Below, piece by piece: positions 1 through 8,996 of a stretch of DNA of 52,519 nt. The translations under genes were made by a program, and so were the position numbers. This DNA is from Balneolaceae bacterium (GTDB lineage Bacteria; Bacteroidota; Rhodothermia; Balneolales; Balneolaceae). The stretch is from contig SKKO01000056.1 in the NCBI GenBank assembly GCA_007123715.1, forward strand, positions 1 through 52,519, written 5' to 3'. The stretch's first letter is position 1; each line of letters opens with the position of its first letter. The notes beneath the pieces are model-generated. The model was not told where the DNA came from and did not search any database. It was given only the letters and a program-made list of their open reading frames with translations.

Positions 1-734
1 CTGAAAACAGGGCTGTAAATATCCGCGAAACCATAAGAATCGCAAAAAAAGAATACCGGCAGGAATGGGAAACGGCTTCGGTTGATCACAAAGTAAATCC
101 GGCGCTCTTCTTCGGCGAATTGAGACGCCAGCTGCGCGATGATGCGATCGTTACCGTTGATGACGGGAACCACACGTTTTTAACAGCCGAACTTTTCGAG
201 GTCAGACAATCACGGCACCTGATCTCCCCGACTGATTTCAATTGTATGGGCTATTGTGTTCCCGCGGCCATCGGGGCAAAAATTGCAAACCCCGGTAAAC
301 AGGTGGCAGGTATTGCAGGTGATGGTGCTTTTTTGATGACCGGTATGGAACTATTAACCGCGGCGGCTACAAAAACCGGTGTTGTTATTTTTGTATTTAA
401 TGACGGTGAGTTGTCTCAAATTTCACAAGGCCAGAAGATACCGTATAACCGAAAAGTGTGCACTCAACTTGGAAATGTACACCTCGAAGGGGTCGCAATA
501 GCAACCGGCAGCCGGTACATCAGAATAGAAAATAACAGTGAGCTGAAACCCGGGATCAGCGAGGCATTATCTTTTGCAGAGCAAAATGAACCTGTAGTGG
601 TGGATGTAAACATCGATTACTCCAAAAAAACCCGGTTTACAAAAGGTATTGTAAAAACCAATCTCGGCCGTTTTCCTCTCTCCGAAAAAGTGAGATTTAT
701 TTCCAGGGCATTAATAAGGAAAATTACGGGGTGA
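1..734 (+). CDS. Thiamine-diphosphate enzyme, acetolactate-synthase-like, C-terminal part (5' cut by window)
   Basis: The frame is open from the first bases (codon phase starting at base 3), so this is the 3' end of a longer gene; no start is assigned. About 243 residues are visible. They match the C-terminal, TPP-binding domain of the IlvB/pyruvate-decarboxylase superfamily: the pattern NCMGYCVPAAIGAKIA followed by AGDGAF and, about 25 residues on, VFNDGELS is the Mg/TPP-binding motif (GDG...N-N/D). The family makes or breaks C-C bonds next to a 2-keto acid (acetolactate synthase, glyoxylate carboligase, benzoylformate decarboxylase and others). The N-terminal domains that decide the substrate are outside the window, so the exact reaction cannot be named. 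It converges on the next gene with a 25-base gap. Confidence 0.8.
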   Translation, partial: ENRAVNIRETIRIAKKEYRQEWETASVDHKVNPALFFGELRRQLRDDAIVTVDDGNHTFLTAELFEVRQSRHLISPTDFNCMGYCVPAAIGAKIANPGKQVAGIAGDGAFLMTGMELLTAAATKTGVVIFVFNDGELSQISQGQKIPYNRKVCTQLGNVHLEGVAIATGSRYIRIENNSELKPGISEALSFAEQNEPVVVDVNIDYSKKTRFTKGIVKTNLGRFPLSEKVRFISRALIRKITG

Positions 735-759
735 AGGAGCAGATGAATGGCCTCCCCCA

Positions 760-3702
760 TTAAAAACTTCCAATGTAGTAGGTTACTTCATTGCGTGTTG
801 GTTCCCATCCGATCGAAATTCCGACATCAAAAGCGAGGTTGCTGAGCCTGAAACGGGAACGGATTCCTGCCCCGAATACCGAACGTGAACCAGCGAGTAA
901 ATCCTGCTCATTAAGATCCGTAACTGTCTGGGAAAAGAGTACAAGGTAAATATTCGAGAGATAGACCGGTACAAGAAGCCTGCCGTCATCAGGATGGGTA
1001 AGCGGAATGGTATAACGCGCATTCAGGATACCGACATTATTGGCCCCGATCAGCGGAAAACCCGAAAAATGATCTGAAAACTGAGACAGAACATTGAATA
1101 CCGGCACATCGGTTTGAGTAAAAATTTCTCCGGATAAACGGAGAGATTGATTCCATCGTGAAAGTGGAGACAAAAATGTGATGGCACCTGCACGAAGCCC
1201 TTTACGCTGTGTAAGATTGCCGGTTATGGAGAGGCGGTCATTCTCTATTTGAATTTCATCGCTGTTCAGTCCGTATCTTCCTTCGGCAAAAAGAACCAGT
1301 CCGCTGTTAGGCTGTACATCGCGTATGAACTGGCGCAGCCTGAAATTAAAAATGGAACGAAATCCAGCCGTGTGACGTGTGCCAAATTCAGATATTGGAG
1401 AGGATGTGTTCTCTGCATCCAGAAACCGGATCTGCGAAATAAAATATTGCGGTTCCAGCAAAAGTGAGGTGAAGCGCACATTGCTTTCGAAACGCAGACG
1501 TACCGGAACTTTAAAAGAGCCCCCGCGGGATTGCTGCAAAACCAGAACGCGTTCCGGTTCATCATTTTCGTTGCCATTATCTGAATTTTCATTTCCGGTT
1601 CCATTTTCACGGACCCGGAAGCCGGTGAAGTTAGGTTCATTAAATAGTTCGGTTACAAATCCGGGAAAAAAGCGCTGGTTCCGGTAAGTCAGATTATACC
1701 AGATTCTGTCGGCATAATGATTCAGGTCAGCCGAGTAGGATTGCCGGCTCATCAAATCAGTACTTTCAAGTTGTATCCCGATCCGGTCGTAGCCCGAATC
1801 TGTTTCGTATGTCGGAACCCAAAATCGGGGTTTGAGCCACCCGATTCCGGTACGGTAAGGCTCAGGGTTCCAGGCTAAGAGATCCGGATCGATTTCCCTG
1901 TTCATAAGCGGCCGCTCAAGGAGGTTCCCGATTACGGTTGAATACTTCCACCGGAAGCGTTCAATTTCATGGTTCAGTGCCTGCTCACGGTGAAGCAGGA
2001 AAAGCCGCTGTTCGCTCAGTTCCTGGGCAATATAGGCTATGGTTCTGCCATCAGGTGACCAGGAAGCTTCGAATGCGTTATAAAGGCTTTCGGTGAGTTG
2101 AACAACTCTATCTGATGGCATGTCATACTCATACACATTCATAACCCCTGTATGATCACTCACAAACAGAAACGATTCGCCTGCCGGGTGCCAGGAGATG
2201 TCGTAGATGGAGCCATCTTGAAAAACGATATCAGGATGTCGTGTCAGCAATTCTTCCGTTTCACCGATGTCTTCAAACCAGATTGCCTGCACACCTTTTA
2301 CCCTTCCGATGATAGCTGCAAGGGATGCATCGTTTGGATTGAGAGCAATTTGCACCATTGTTGCATGATCAGGCATGGAAAAAGTACGAACCAGCTCTCC
2401 GGATGATGCGTCTACCGATACCAGCCTCATTTCTTCACCGGCAGTCTGAACAGCGAATATTTCGCTGTTTGACCATTCAGGCGAGAAGGCCCGTTTTTTT
2501 TGCGTAATCTGTTCTGATTTACCGGTGGTGAGATCAAGGCGGTGAAGGTCTCCCCGGAAAAGATTATCATAGAGCAGATCTGCATGATATCGGGAATAAA
2601 TGAGCTCCCTTTCGCCTGTGAGAGAATACTGGTAATCAGGAGTTATGGACACTTCATGAAAGAGATCAGCGCCCTCATTGGTTGTGTTGTAAATATAAAA
2701 ACCGGTCGCTCTGTTACAGGAACGTGCATAAAAAAGCAGATTTTCGTTATCGAGCCAAAGGGGGCGGTTTAACCGCCTGCAGGTACCATTGAAAGGAACC
2801 CGTTCTGATAGTTCTGTGGTATTGCTGAGGAGTTCTGATGTGCGATGATTCTCTTCTTTTCTGTTCGCTTCACTGAACTGGCGATACAGCGTCCGGGGCC
2901 AGTAACCGGTAGTATGGCGAAGCGCTGTACCGAAGCCTAAAAACGGGTATCGGTAATGAAAATCAATGGACTGTTTCATGGCTGTTTCTCCGAACTCATT
3001 CAGCAGCCAATTTGTAAACTCATATCCGCCTATGTAGTGGCGGTCGAAAGGAGGTGTAAAGTCGGTTACATGCAGCAACTGGCCCATGGACCATTCGTGC
3101 CGGGTTTCTATCAGGGAGTTGAACTGGTTTCTGAAATAAGGATGATTTCCCCTGCCGGAGTTTGGGATGGTGCCATGGCTTTCGTGATGAACGGCAATAC
3201 CTTCAAAAACTCCAAGCGGTGCCGCCGAATGCACCGAACGCCGGATATCCGGAGAAAAGAGGCCGAGATAGCGGGTAAATGAATGTGGGTTTACACTGAA
3301 ATGCAATACATGGACCAATTCATGCGGTACCACCAGTTCGAGCCAGCTCCCGGTTTGAGGGTTCATGCTTTTGCCGATACTTGGGGATAATTCCACTTCT
3401 GAACGGAAGTTAAGAGGTGAAACAAACCCGTTGGAGAGGTCATTTTCCGGGTTCAGGATAAATGGAAAGTTTCGAATATTACCGCCTACCAGGTTTTGGA
3501 TATCGTCATAATCACTTTCCAGAATGGCAAGAGTTCTCCAGGCTTCATTTTCGTAACGTTCAGGATAGACCAAATGGAAGCGTTCCGTTTTTACCTGCAT
3601 CCAGTTTTGTCCCGGAATTCTGTATTGAGTAGAATAGAATTGTGAAAATGCCGGACTGGTAAAAAAAAGTAGAATCAGCAGGGCTGTGAATAGTCGTAGC
3701 AT
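760..3702 (-). CDS. Secreted M-type metallopeptidase / WD40-like propeller / outer-membrane barrel protein
   Basis: A 980-residue exported protein. Residues 1-21 are a signal peptide ending at AFS-Q. Residues 22-290 resemble the peptidase MA-like domain: zinc motif HELVH at 127-131 and a plausible third ligand E167 in GVFEGIAVHHE, the gluzincin arrangement. Residues about 300-590 carry repeated TolB/PD40-like blades (for example the DISWHPAGESFLFVSD and EASWSPDGRTIAYIA segments). From about 640 to the end there is alternating beta structure, ending in a terminal Phe as in outer-membrane barrels. It would therefore sit in the outer membrane with a periplasmic or surface protease/propeller portion (inference). 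It starts 6 bases after the Nramp-like gene, so the two are probably co-transcribed. Substrate unknown. Confidence 0.75.
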   Translation of the reverse strand: MLRLFTALLILLFFTSPAFSQFYSTQYRIPGQNWMQVKTERFHLVYPERYENEAWRTLAILESDYDDIQNLVGGNIRNFPFILNPENDLSNGFVSPLNFRSEVELSPSIGKSMNPQTGSWLELVVPHELVHVLHFSVNPHSFTRYLGLFSPDIRRSVHSAAPLGVFEGIAVHHESHGTIPNSGRGNHPYFRNQFNSLIETRHEWSMGQLLHVTDFTPPFDRHYIGGYEFTNWLLNEFGETAMKQSIDFHYRYPFLGFGTALRHTTGYWPRTLYRQFSEANRKEENHRTSELLSNTTELSERVPFNGTCRRLNRPLWLDNENLLFYARSCNRATGFYIYNTTNEGADLFHEVSITPDYQYSLTGERELIYSRYHADLLYDNLFRGDLHRLDLTTGKSEQITQKKRAFSPEWSNSEIFAVQTAGEEMRLVSVDASSGELVRTFSMPDHATMVQIALNPNDASLAAIIGRVKGVQAIWFEDIGETEELLTRHPDIVFQDGSIYDISWHPAGESFLFVSDHTGVMNVYEYDMPSDRVVQLTESLYNAFEASWSPDGRTIAYIAQELSEQRLFLLHREQALNHEIERFRWKYSTVIGNLLERPLMNREIDPDLLAWNPEPYRTGIGWLKPRFWVPTYETDSGYDRIGIQLESTDLMSRQSYSADLNHYADRIWYNLTYRNQRFFPGFVTELFNEPNFTGFRVRENGTGNENSDNGNENDEPERVLVLQQSRGGSFKVPVRLRFESNVRFTSLLLEPQYFISQIRFLDAENTSSPISEFGTRHTAGFRSIFNFRLRQFIRDVQPNSGLVLFAEGRYGLNSDEIQIENDRLSITGNLTQRKGLRAGAITFLSPLSRWNQSLRLSGEIFTQTDVPVFNVLSQFSDHFSGFPLIGANNVGILNARYTIPLTHPDDGRLLVPVYLSNIYLVLFSQTVTDLNEQDLLAGSRSVFGAGIRSRFRLSNLAFDVGISIGWEPTRNEVTYYIGSF

Positions 3703-3708
3703 GCGGGG

Positions 3709-4971
3709 TTAATGAATGAACATCCAGTAAAGGTAAATTAAGGCAAAAACCGTAAGAAAGAGAATTCCTGATATACTAAGCCAATATAACCATTTTCGCG
3801 GCCGGTAAAGTTCGCTTACTTCGGGCTGGTGAATCAGTTTGTGATTCATAAAAGCAAGAACCGGCGCCATCAGAAAAGAGAGTGTTGTGGCGAGGTCAAT
3901 CAGAAATCGGAAACGGTCGCCGAGAATGAAAAGCAAAACAAGTGTACCCGTACTTACGCCAACTAGCAGGTAAGCCATCAATGAACCGGACTCAGTACTG
4001 TCGGCAGCCCTGTTTTTTTTAAGGCTGATGATATGATTCAGAACCCTTGGATAGGTATCCGTTACAGTAAGTGTGGTACTAAGCATGGTTGTAAAGGCAC
4101 AAATAGCGATGATATAATAGGCCCAGCTGCCCAAAGCTGTAGTGTAAAGGCTGATCAGTTGATTGGAAAAGCCTGCTGCGCTTGTAGCAAATTCTTCACC
4201 GGAGCCATACATCACAACGGCACCAAGTGTCAGAAAACAGAGTGCAATGACGGCTGCACCGATGTAACCAAGGTTGAAATCAAACAATACCTCACTAAGT
4301 TTGGGTTTATATCCGGTTTGTTTCATCCGTTCTACTGACCAGATCGACTGCCAGGCTGCAGCGTCTATTGGTATGGGCATCCAGCCCATCAAAGCAATCA
4401 GAAAAGCTACACCGGAAACGGTCCATACCTCGGGTGCAAGCAGTTCAGGCTTGGGCTGATACCCGATATTGGAAAATGCCAGAATCATTGCTGCAACGGT
4501 AGAAAAAGCCAGAATGACCATCAGAACTTTTACAGCTTTATCAAGCATGGCATAGGTATTTCGTGCAAGATAAATCACCGATAAAAAAAGAATAATGGCA
4601 CTCCACAGAATAACAGGAAGGTCGATCCCTGTTAAGCTTGTTGCAAGACTTGCCGTTACCATGGTAACAGCTGCATGTACGGCAAACATGGTGGATATGG
4701 TAAAAATAGTGAAAATCCAGAAAGCAGCAGGGCTCATTTTTGCATAGCCCTCAATCATGTTTTTGCCGGTGGCCAGGGCGTATCTCGGGCCATATTCAAG
4801 AAAAGGGTATTTGAAAAGATTGGCGAGAATCACGGCCCAAATCAATGCAAAGCCAAATTCGGCACCGGCGCGGGTGGATTGAACAAGGTGGGACACACCG
4901 ATAGCCGCCGCAGCCATAATAAGGCCGGGCCCGAGACTGTTCTTAATTCCCTGAAATGAAAACTTAGGCAT
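3709..4971 (-). CDS. Nramp-family-like transporter lacking the DPGN motif
   Basis: A 420-residue membrane protein with about 11 hydrophobic segments. The start of helix 1 (NSLGPGL, then helix, then RAGAEFG) follows the Nramp pattern closely, and TM6 contains MPIPIDAAAWQS where Nramps have their helix-breaking MPHN motif. Canonical Nramp Mn/Fe transporters have DPGN in helix 1 with Asp and Asn as metal ligands; here the aligned residues 25-28 are GVSH, and the helix 6 Met-Pro-His pattern is also altered. The metal site is therefore changed and the substrate could be a different cation or not a transition metal at all. It is the first gene of a probable two-gene operon with the downstream peptidase/barrel gene. 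Family membership is fairly sure; substrate is unknown. Confidence 0.75.
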   Translation of the reverse strand: MPKFSFQGIKNSLGPGLIMAAAAIGVSHLVQSTRAGAEFGFALIWAVILANLFKYPFLEYGPRYALATGKNMIEGYAKMSPAAFWIFTIFTISTMFAVHAAVTMVTASLATSLTGIDLPVILWSAIILFLSVIYLARNTYAMLDKAVKVLMVILAFSTVAAMILAFSNIGYQPKPELLAPEVWTVSGVAFLIALMGWMPIPIDAAAWQSIWSVERMKQTGYKPKLSEVLFDFNLGYIGAAVIALCFLTLGAVVMYGSGEEFATSAAGFSNQLISLYTTALGSWAYYIIAICAFTTMLSTTLTVTDTYPRVLNHIISLKKNRAADSTESGSLMAYLLVGVSTGTLVLLFILGDRFRFLIDLATTLSFLMAPVLAFMNHKLIHQPEVSELYRPRKWLYWLSISGILFLTVFALIYLYWMFIH

Positions 4972-5117
4972 TCACTTATTGGATGTTGCTTTATGATTCA
5001 GATTGAATGAATTTAGAAGACGATAAAGAATACTGTGAATATTGGAACCTTTGTAACAGTATTTTCTTTATTTTTAATAAAGCACATTATAACAATTAAT
5101 ATGGAGGTTTGAACAGG

Positions 5118-6245
5118 ATGGTAAGCGAAAAAACAATCCATGAGCTCATCAATAAAAACGGTAAAACACTTGTCACCATAACCCTGCCAACCCATAAAAA
5201 AGGAGAAGAATCAAAACAAGACCCTATTCGTTTTAAAAACCTGTTATCTGAGGCTGCAAAAAAGATCGATAAAAAAGAATCAAAAAATGGTTACTCAGAT
5301 AAATTTCTGAAAAAAGCGAAAGAACTGCTCGACAAGCCCCTGTTCTGGTCGCATATGGACAACGGACTTGCCTTATATATCTCGGAAGATTCATTTGATA
5401 TATATAAGCTGCCATACGACGTAGAAGAACAGGTATTTGTGAACGATCATTTTATGATTATACCGCTTTTACCCATGACCAGTATGGACGGTTCTTTTTC
5501 TGTACTTGCTGTAAGCAGGCAAAGAGTACGTTTACTGCGATGCACAAGAAATGAAGTTCAGGAAATCACTCTCGCCGACATACCACTATCGGTAGATGAT
5601 TATCTCGAAATTGACCCGGAAAAGCAGTTGCAGTTCCACACAGGTGCCCATGGGCAAAAAGCTGTCTATTTTGGACATAACGCCAATGAAGAGGATAAAA
5701 TGATTGTCGTTGAAGCTTTTTTCCGTGAAATAGAAAGGGAAATTACGAAATTCATGAAATTGACAAATGAGCCGCTTATCCTTATAGGCCTGATTGAAAA
5801 CACAAATCTCTACAAAAAAGCCAATTCATATAATCGCATAGTAGAGGATATTGTAAAACGCAACCCGGATGAATTGTCTGACAAGGAGCTGAAGGATAAA
5901 GGATGGGAAGTAATTCAGAAATATTTTCTGAGTGATATGTATCAAACACTTGAAAATTTTTCTGAAAACAGCAGTGAGAAAGTATCCAACAATCTTGGTG
6001 AAATAGTGGAAGCAACTGTAATGGGTAAATCACATACCATTTTCATCTCAAAAGGTGAAAAAAAATGGGGTATCTATGATACTGAAAATCACACGGTTCA
6101 TTACAGCAATACGCCGGGCAATCATGATGTAGAGCTGCTTAACTGGCTTTCCATCACGGCTTTCAAAACCGGAAGCAAGGTGTATGTGCTGCCCAAGGAA
6201 GAAATGCCCATCCGCTCAATGGTTGCGGCAGAATTTCGTTTCTGA
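5118..6245 (+). CDS. baeRF-family protein (bacterial archaeo-eukaryotic release factor-like)
   Basis: A 375-residue soluble protein. The ATG at 5118 is chosen because GGAGG lies at 5103-5107, about 10 bases upstream; an earlier TTG at 5109 is too close to that site. The layout resembles the bacterial relatives of aRF1/eRF1: an N-terminal segment with LVTITLPTHKKGE, a middle segment with the conserved FHTGAHGQKAVYFGH stretch, and a C-terminal domain with EATVMGKSHTIFISKG and a final LVLPKE-type core. In eRF1 relatives the middle domain releases peptidyl-tRNA; the bacterial members are thought to act on stalled or hibernating ribosomes, but their roles are largely unproven. Transcribed divergently from the Nramp-like gene. 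The family call rests on remembered domain patterns, not a search. Confidence 0.6.
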   Translation: MVSEKTIHELINKNGKTLVTITLPTHKKGEESKQDPIRFKNLLSEAAKKIDKKESKNGYSDKFLKKAKELLDKPLFWSHMDNGLALYISEDSFDIYKLPYDVEEQVFVNDHFMIIPLLPMTSMDGSFSVLAVSRQRVRLLRCTRNEVQEITLADIPLSVDDYLEIDPEKQLQFHTGAHGQKAVYFGHNANEEDKMIVVEAFFREIEREITKFMKLTNEPLILIGLIENTNLYKKANSYNRIVEDIVKRNPDELSDKELKDKGWEVIQKYFLSDMYQTLENFSENSSEKVSNNLGEIVEATVMGKSHTIFISKGEKKWGIYDTENHTVHYSNTPGNHDVELLNWLSITAFKTGSKVYVLPKEEMPIRSMVAAEFRF

Positions 6246-6252
6246 ATCAGAT

Positions 6253-6294
6253 AAAAAAACATGGGCCGCCTTATTTACCGGCTGGCGGCTCATG
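6253..6294 (-). terminator. Rho-independent terminator of the uup-like gene
   Basis: On the minus strand, just after the stop of the ABC-F gene, an 11-bp stem (plus-strand arms 6260-6270 and 6284-6294, one G-U type mismatch, 13-base loop) is followed by a run of seven T residues (plus-strand A run 6253-6259). This is a textbook intrinsic terminator for the minus-strand gene. The baeRF gene on the plus strand ends at 6245 and meets the same hairpin but without a T run after it. Confidence 0.8.
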
Positions 6295-6296
6295 AT

Positions 6297-8186
6297 CTAT
6301 TCTCTTTCTGCCATTTCCAGCCAGACCATCGTTTTTTCTTCAATCAGTTCGGTAAGTATTCCATAGCGTTCCGATTTTTCCTGAAGTTGGGCAGGTTTTA
6401 ATTTGCCTTCTGTCAGCTCTTGCAGAATCAAACGTTGCTCAGATTCAAGGCTTTGAATCTCTTTTTCAAGTTTATGGTACTCTTTCTTTTCGTTGAAAGT
6501 AAGCCCGCTGCTTTCTTTTCCGGAGGTGACTGGCTTCTCTTTCTTTGATTCTGTTGATTGCCGCTTTTCCTTTTTTCTTTCTGCTTCTTCTTCTGCTTTT
6601 AAATACCTGTACTCCATATACGTTCCATGATGGTCCCGGATGATCCCTCCTCCCTCAAAAACAAAATAGTGATCTACAATTTTATCCATAAAAAACCGGT
6701 CATGCGACACCACAATGAGGCACCCTCCAAATCCAGCTAAAAATTCCTCCAGTTTTTGAAGGGTGATGAGATCCAGGTCGTTGGTCGGTTCGTCCAGAAT
6801 TAGGAAATTTGGATTTTTGATCAATACCATCATCAGCCCTATTCTGCGTTTTTCACCGCCGCTCAGCTTATGAACAGGAGTGTACTGCATTTCGGGGGTG
6901 AACAAGAAATGTTCCAGAAATTTTGAGGCGGAAATCCTGCTCCCGTCGGCCAGTTCAATTACTTCGGCAATCTCTTTGATTACATCAATAACACGCATTT
7001 CACCGTCTATTTGAAGGCCATCCTGCCGGTAATGGCTGATTTGAATCGTGGCACCGGTTTTTACTTCACCTAAATCAGGTTTTTCCTCTCCGGTAATGAT
7101 TTTCAGAAAGGTGCTTTTTCCGGCGCCATTCTTCCCGATAACGCCAATTTTTTCACCTTTTTTGAAAGAGTATGAAAAATTATTCAGAATGATTATATCA
7201 TCATAGGATTTCGAAACATCTTCCAGCTCCAGTACCTGCCCGCCGATACGTCTCATGGATACATTCAGTTCCAATTCGCGGGTATCTGGTGATTGGGAAG
7301 CTCTTTCTTTGATTTCATAAAAATCATCAATTCTGGATTTGGATTTGGTGGTTCTGGCCTTGGGCTGCCGTCTCATCCATTCGAGTTCTTTTTTTAACAG
7401 CCGTCCCGCTTTGGCAATCCCTGTTCTTTCAACGGTTTCACGTTCAGCTTTTTTCTCAAGGTAATAGCTGTAATTGCCATTATGATGATAAAGTTTGCTG
7501 TTATCCATCTCGATGATGCGATTGCATACACGGTCAAGAAAATAACGGTCATGCGTAACCATGAAAAGAGTGGTTGTGCTTTTAGCCAGCCAGTCTTCCA
7601 GCCACTCAATCATCTCTACATCAAGATGGTTGGTTGGTTCATCGAGAATCAGCAGGTCGGGATTGTCGAGAAGCACAAAAGCCAGAGCTACCCTTTTTTT
7701 CTCCCCGCCGGATAAAGATGAGATCATCTGATCGAGGTTATGGATATTAAGCCTGCCAAGAATTTGTTCCATTCTTTGCTCAAAATCCCAGGCGTTAGCA
7801 GCATCCATCGCGGCTGATGCTTTTTCAAAAGCCTCACGGGTTGTCTCGTTGTATTCAACCGCCTGGTTCTCTACCGTATTTTCATACTCCTGCACAATCT
7901 GCATTACCTCCGAATTTCCTTCAGAGATATATTCCCGGATGGTTAGGCCCGGTTTCAATTCAGGTTCCTGTTCAAGATACCCGGTTCGAATACCGTTTTG
8001 AATCATTACCTCCCCACCATCCTGTACCTCCTTTCCGGCAAGTATTTTTAAAAGAGTGGATTTGCCGGTTCCGTTGGGTGCAACAAGAGCTGTCTTATCC
8101 CCCTGAGACAGGCCAAAGGTGATGCCTTCAAATAATGGTTTCAGTCCATAACTTTTGGATAAATTTTCACAGGTGAGATAGGTCAT
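6297..8186 (-). CDS. uup: ABC-F family ATPase, Uup-like
   Basis: About 629 residues with two ABC ATPase domains and no membrane segments, as in the ABC-F ribosome-associated class. Each half has a Walker A (APNGTGKST, GKNGAGKST), a signature (LSGGEKKR, LSGGEKRR) and a Walker B with DEPTNHLD or DEPTNDLD. The linker has a lysine/arginine-rich segment (RRQPKARTTKSKSRIDDF) and there is a charged coiled-coil C-terminal tail of about 95 residues, both characteristic of Uup rather than EttA. Uup relatives act on ribosomes and branched DNA intermediates. The ATG at 8186 (MTYLTCENLSKSYG) is preferred over an upstream TTG at 8225 because the first ABC domain begins directly there. A strong terminator follows. 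Confidence 0.88.
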   Translation of the reverse strand: MTYLTCENLSKSYGLKPLFEGITFGLSQGDKTALVAPNGTGKSTLLKILAGKEVQDGGEVMIQNGIRTGYLEQEPELKPGLTIREYISEGNSEVMQIVQEYENTVENQAVEYNETTREAFEKASAAMDAANAWDFEQRMEQILGRLNIHNLDQMISSLSGGEKKRVALAFVLLDNPDLLILDEPTNHLDVEMIEWLEDWLAKSTTTLFMVTHDRYFLDRVCNRIIEMDNSKLYHHNGNYSYYLEKKAERETVERTGIAKAGRLLKKELEWMRRQPKARTTKSKSRIDDFYEIKERASQSPDTRELELNVSMRRIGGQVLELEDVSKSYDDIIILNNFSYSFKKGEKIGVIGKNGAGKSTFLKIITGEEKPDLGEVKTGATIQISHYRQDGLQIDGEMRVIDVIKEIAEVIELADGSRISASKFLEHFLFTPEMQYTPVHKLSGGEKRRIGLMMVLIKNPNFLILDEPTNDLDLITLQKLEEFLAGFGGCLIVVSHDRFFMDKIVDHYFVFEGGGIIRDHHGTYMEYRYLKAEEEAERKKEKRQSTESKKEKPVTSGKESSGLTFNEKKEYHKLEKEIQSLESEQRLILQELTEGKLKPAQLQEKSERYGILTELIEEKTMVWLEMAERE

Positions 8187-8336
8187 ATAGTTTGTCTTTT
8201 GATGATATTTAGGTACATATACCAATTAAGTTCTTTGTTGATTTGTATGGATCGGTCATCAACTTTAAAGTTGGGTAAGGAATTCAAACAGGTCGGCACA
8301 AAATACGTGTTAACCCACCCTGTATGGATCATCTGG

Positions 8337-8609
8337 CTACATCTGTCTCGTGTGCCAAATGGTCAACATATCAATGTGATTGGTTTTAAATTCATATACC
8401 AGTCGATAATTCCCGTGTATAAGCTCTCTGATTTCCGGACGTCTGAATTCAGGAACAACTCTAACACTAATTGGTTGATCACGAAGTTTTTGGCAATGGT
8501 CGAAAACACCTTCCGCCCATTCAATTGCTGTTGGTATATGATCCATTGCAATATAATCGGTACACTCCTCAACTTGAGTTAGAAACCGATCCGTTAGAAT
8601 TATTTCCAT
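8337..8609 (-). CDS. RelE/ParE-family toxin
   Basis: A 90-residue protein with the RelE/ParE pattern: N-terminal ILTDRFLTQVEECTDYIA helix, then a middle LRDQPISVRVVPEF segment and the conserved IRELIHGNYRLVYEF core, followed by the beta strand HIDMLTIWHTR. This family either cleaves mRNA on the ribosome (RelE) or poisons gyrase (ParE); the YRLVYEF-type core with a final WHTRQ tail looks more ParE-like, but this is not decisive. Its ATG lies inside the end of the upstream antitoxin gene (10-base overlap), the classic translational coupling of type II modules. Confidence 0.82.
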   Translation of the reverse strand: MEIILTDRFLTQVEECTDYIAMDHIPTAIEWAEGVFDHCQKLRDQPISVRVVPEFRRPEIRELIHGNYRLVYEFKTNHIDMLTIWHTRQM

Positions 8610-8884
8610 TTAGAAAGATGTTTTTCAATTCTTTCTTTTGCTTGATCGATATTATATGTTTTGCCTTGCTCAACCTGTTGTTTCGCTTCAAGTAAATCCT
8701 CAAGCATCTCTATTTTTTTGGTAAAACGTTCAAATTCTGATACATCCATCAAAACAGCAGCACTTTTACCATGTTGAGTAAGTATTATTGGCTGCTTCTC
8801 TTTTTTTAAGCGCTTTACAAAATCGGCTGACTTCTTGCGAAACTCAGAAAGAGGTTCGATGTCTTTTAAAATTGAAATATTCAT
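8600..8884 (-). CDS. Phd/YefM-family antitoxin
   Basis: A 94-residue protein beginning MNISILKDIEPLSEFRKK and containing the family core QPIILTQHGKSAAVLMDVSEFERF: an N-terminal DNA-binding fold that also dimerises, then a charged, probably flexible C-terminal helix that would wrap the toxin. It is first in the operon, overlapping the toxin gene by 10 bases. Phd/YefM proteins repress their own promoter, and an inverted repeat lies directly upstream of the ATG (8888-8925). Antitoxin and toxin together would form a stress-responsive or selfish stabilising module. Confidence 0.85.
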   Translation of the reverse strand: MNISILKDIEPLSEFRKKSADFVKRLKKEKQPIILTQHGKSAAVLMDVSEFERFTKKIEMLEDLLEAKQQVEQGKTYNIDQAKERIEKHLSKWK

Positions 8885-8887
8885 ATC

Positions 8888-8925
8888 AGTACTTTAATGG
8901 TATTAATTCGTACTTTTAAAGTACT
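8888..8925. promoter_or_regulatory. Inverted-repeat operator of the toxin-antitoxin operon
   Basis: Two perfect 10-bp inverted arms, AGTACTTTAA at 8888-8897 and TTAAAGTACT at 8916-8925, are separated by 18 bases. The first arm lies just 3 bases upstream of the antitoxin start codon (minus strand), the usual place for autoregulation by a Phd/YefM antitoxin. The two GTACTTT cores would be the half-sites for an antitoxin dimer pair (inference). Confidence 0.6.
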
Positions 8926-8996
8926 ATAATTGGAGTGATTATACAATGTCGGAAAAGGTGTTTAACAAAATGTTTATTGTTTTGTTATGTGTAATT

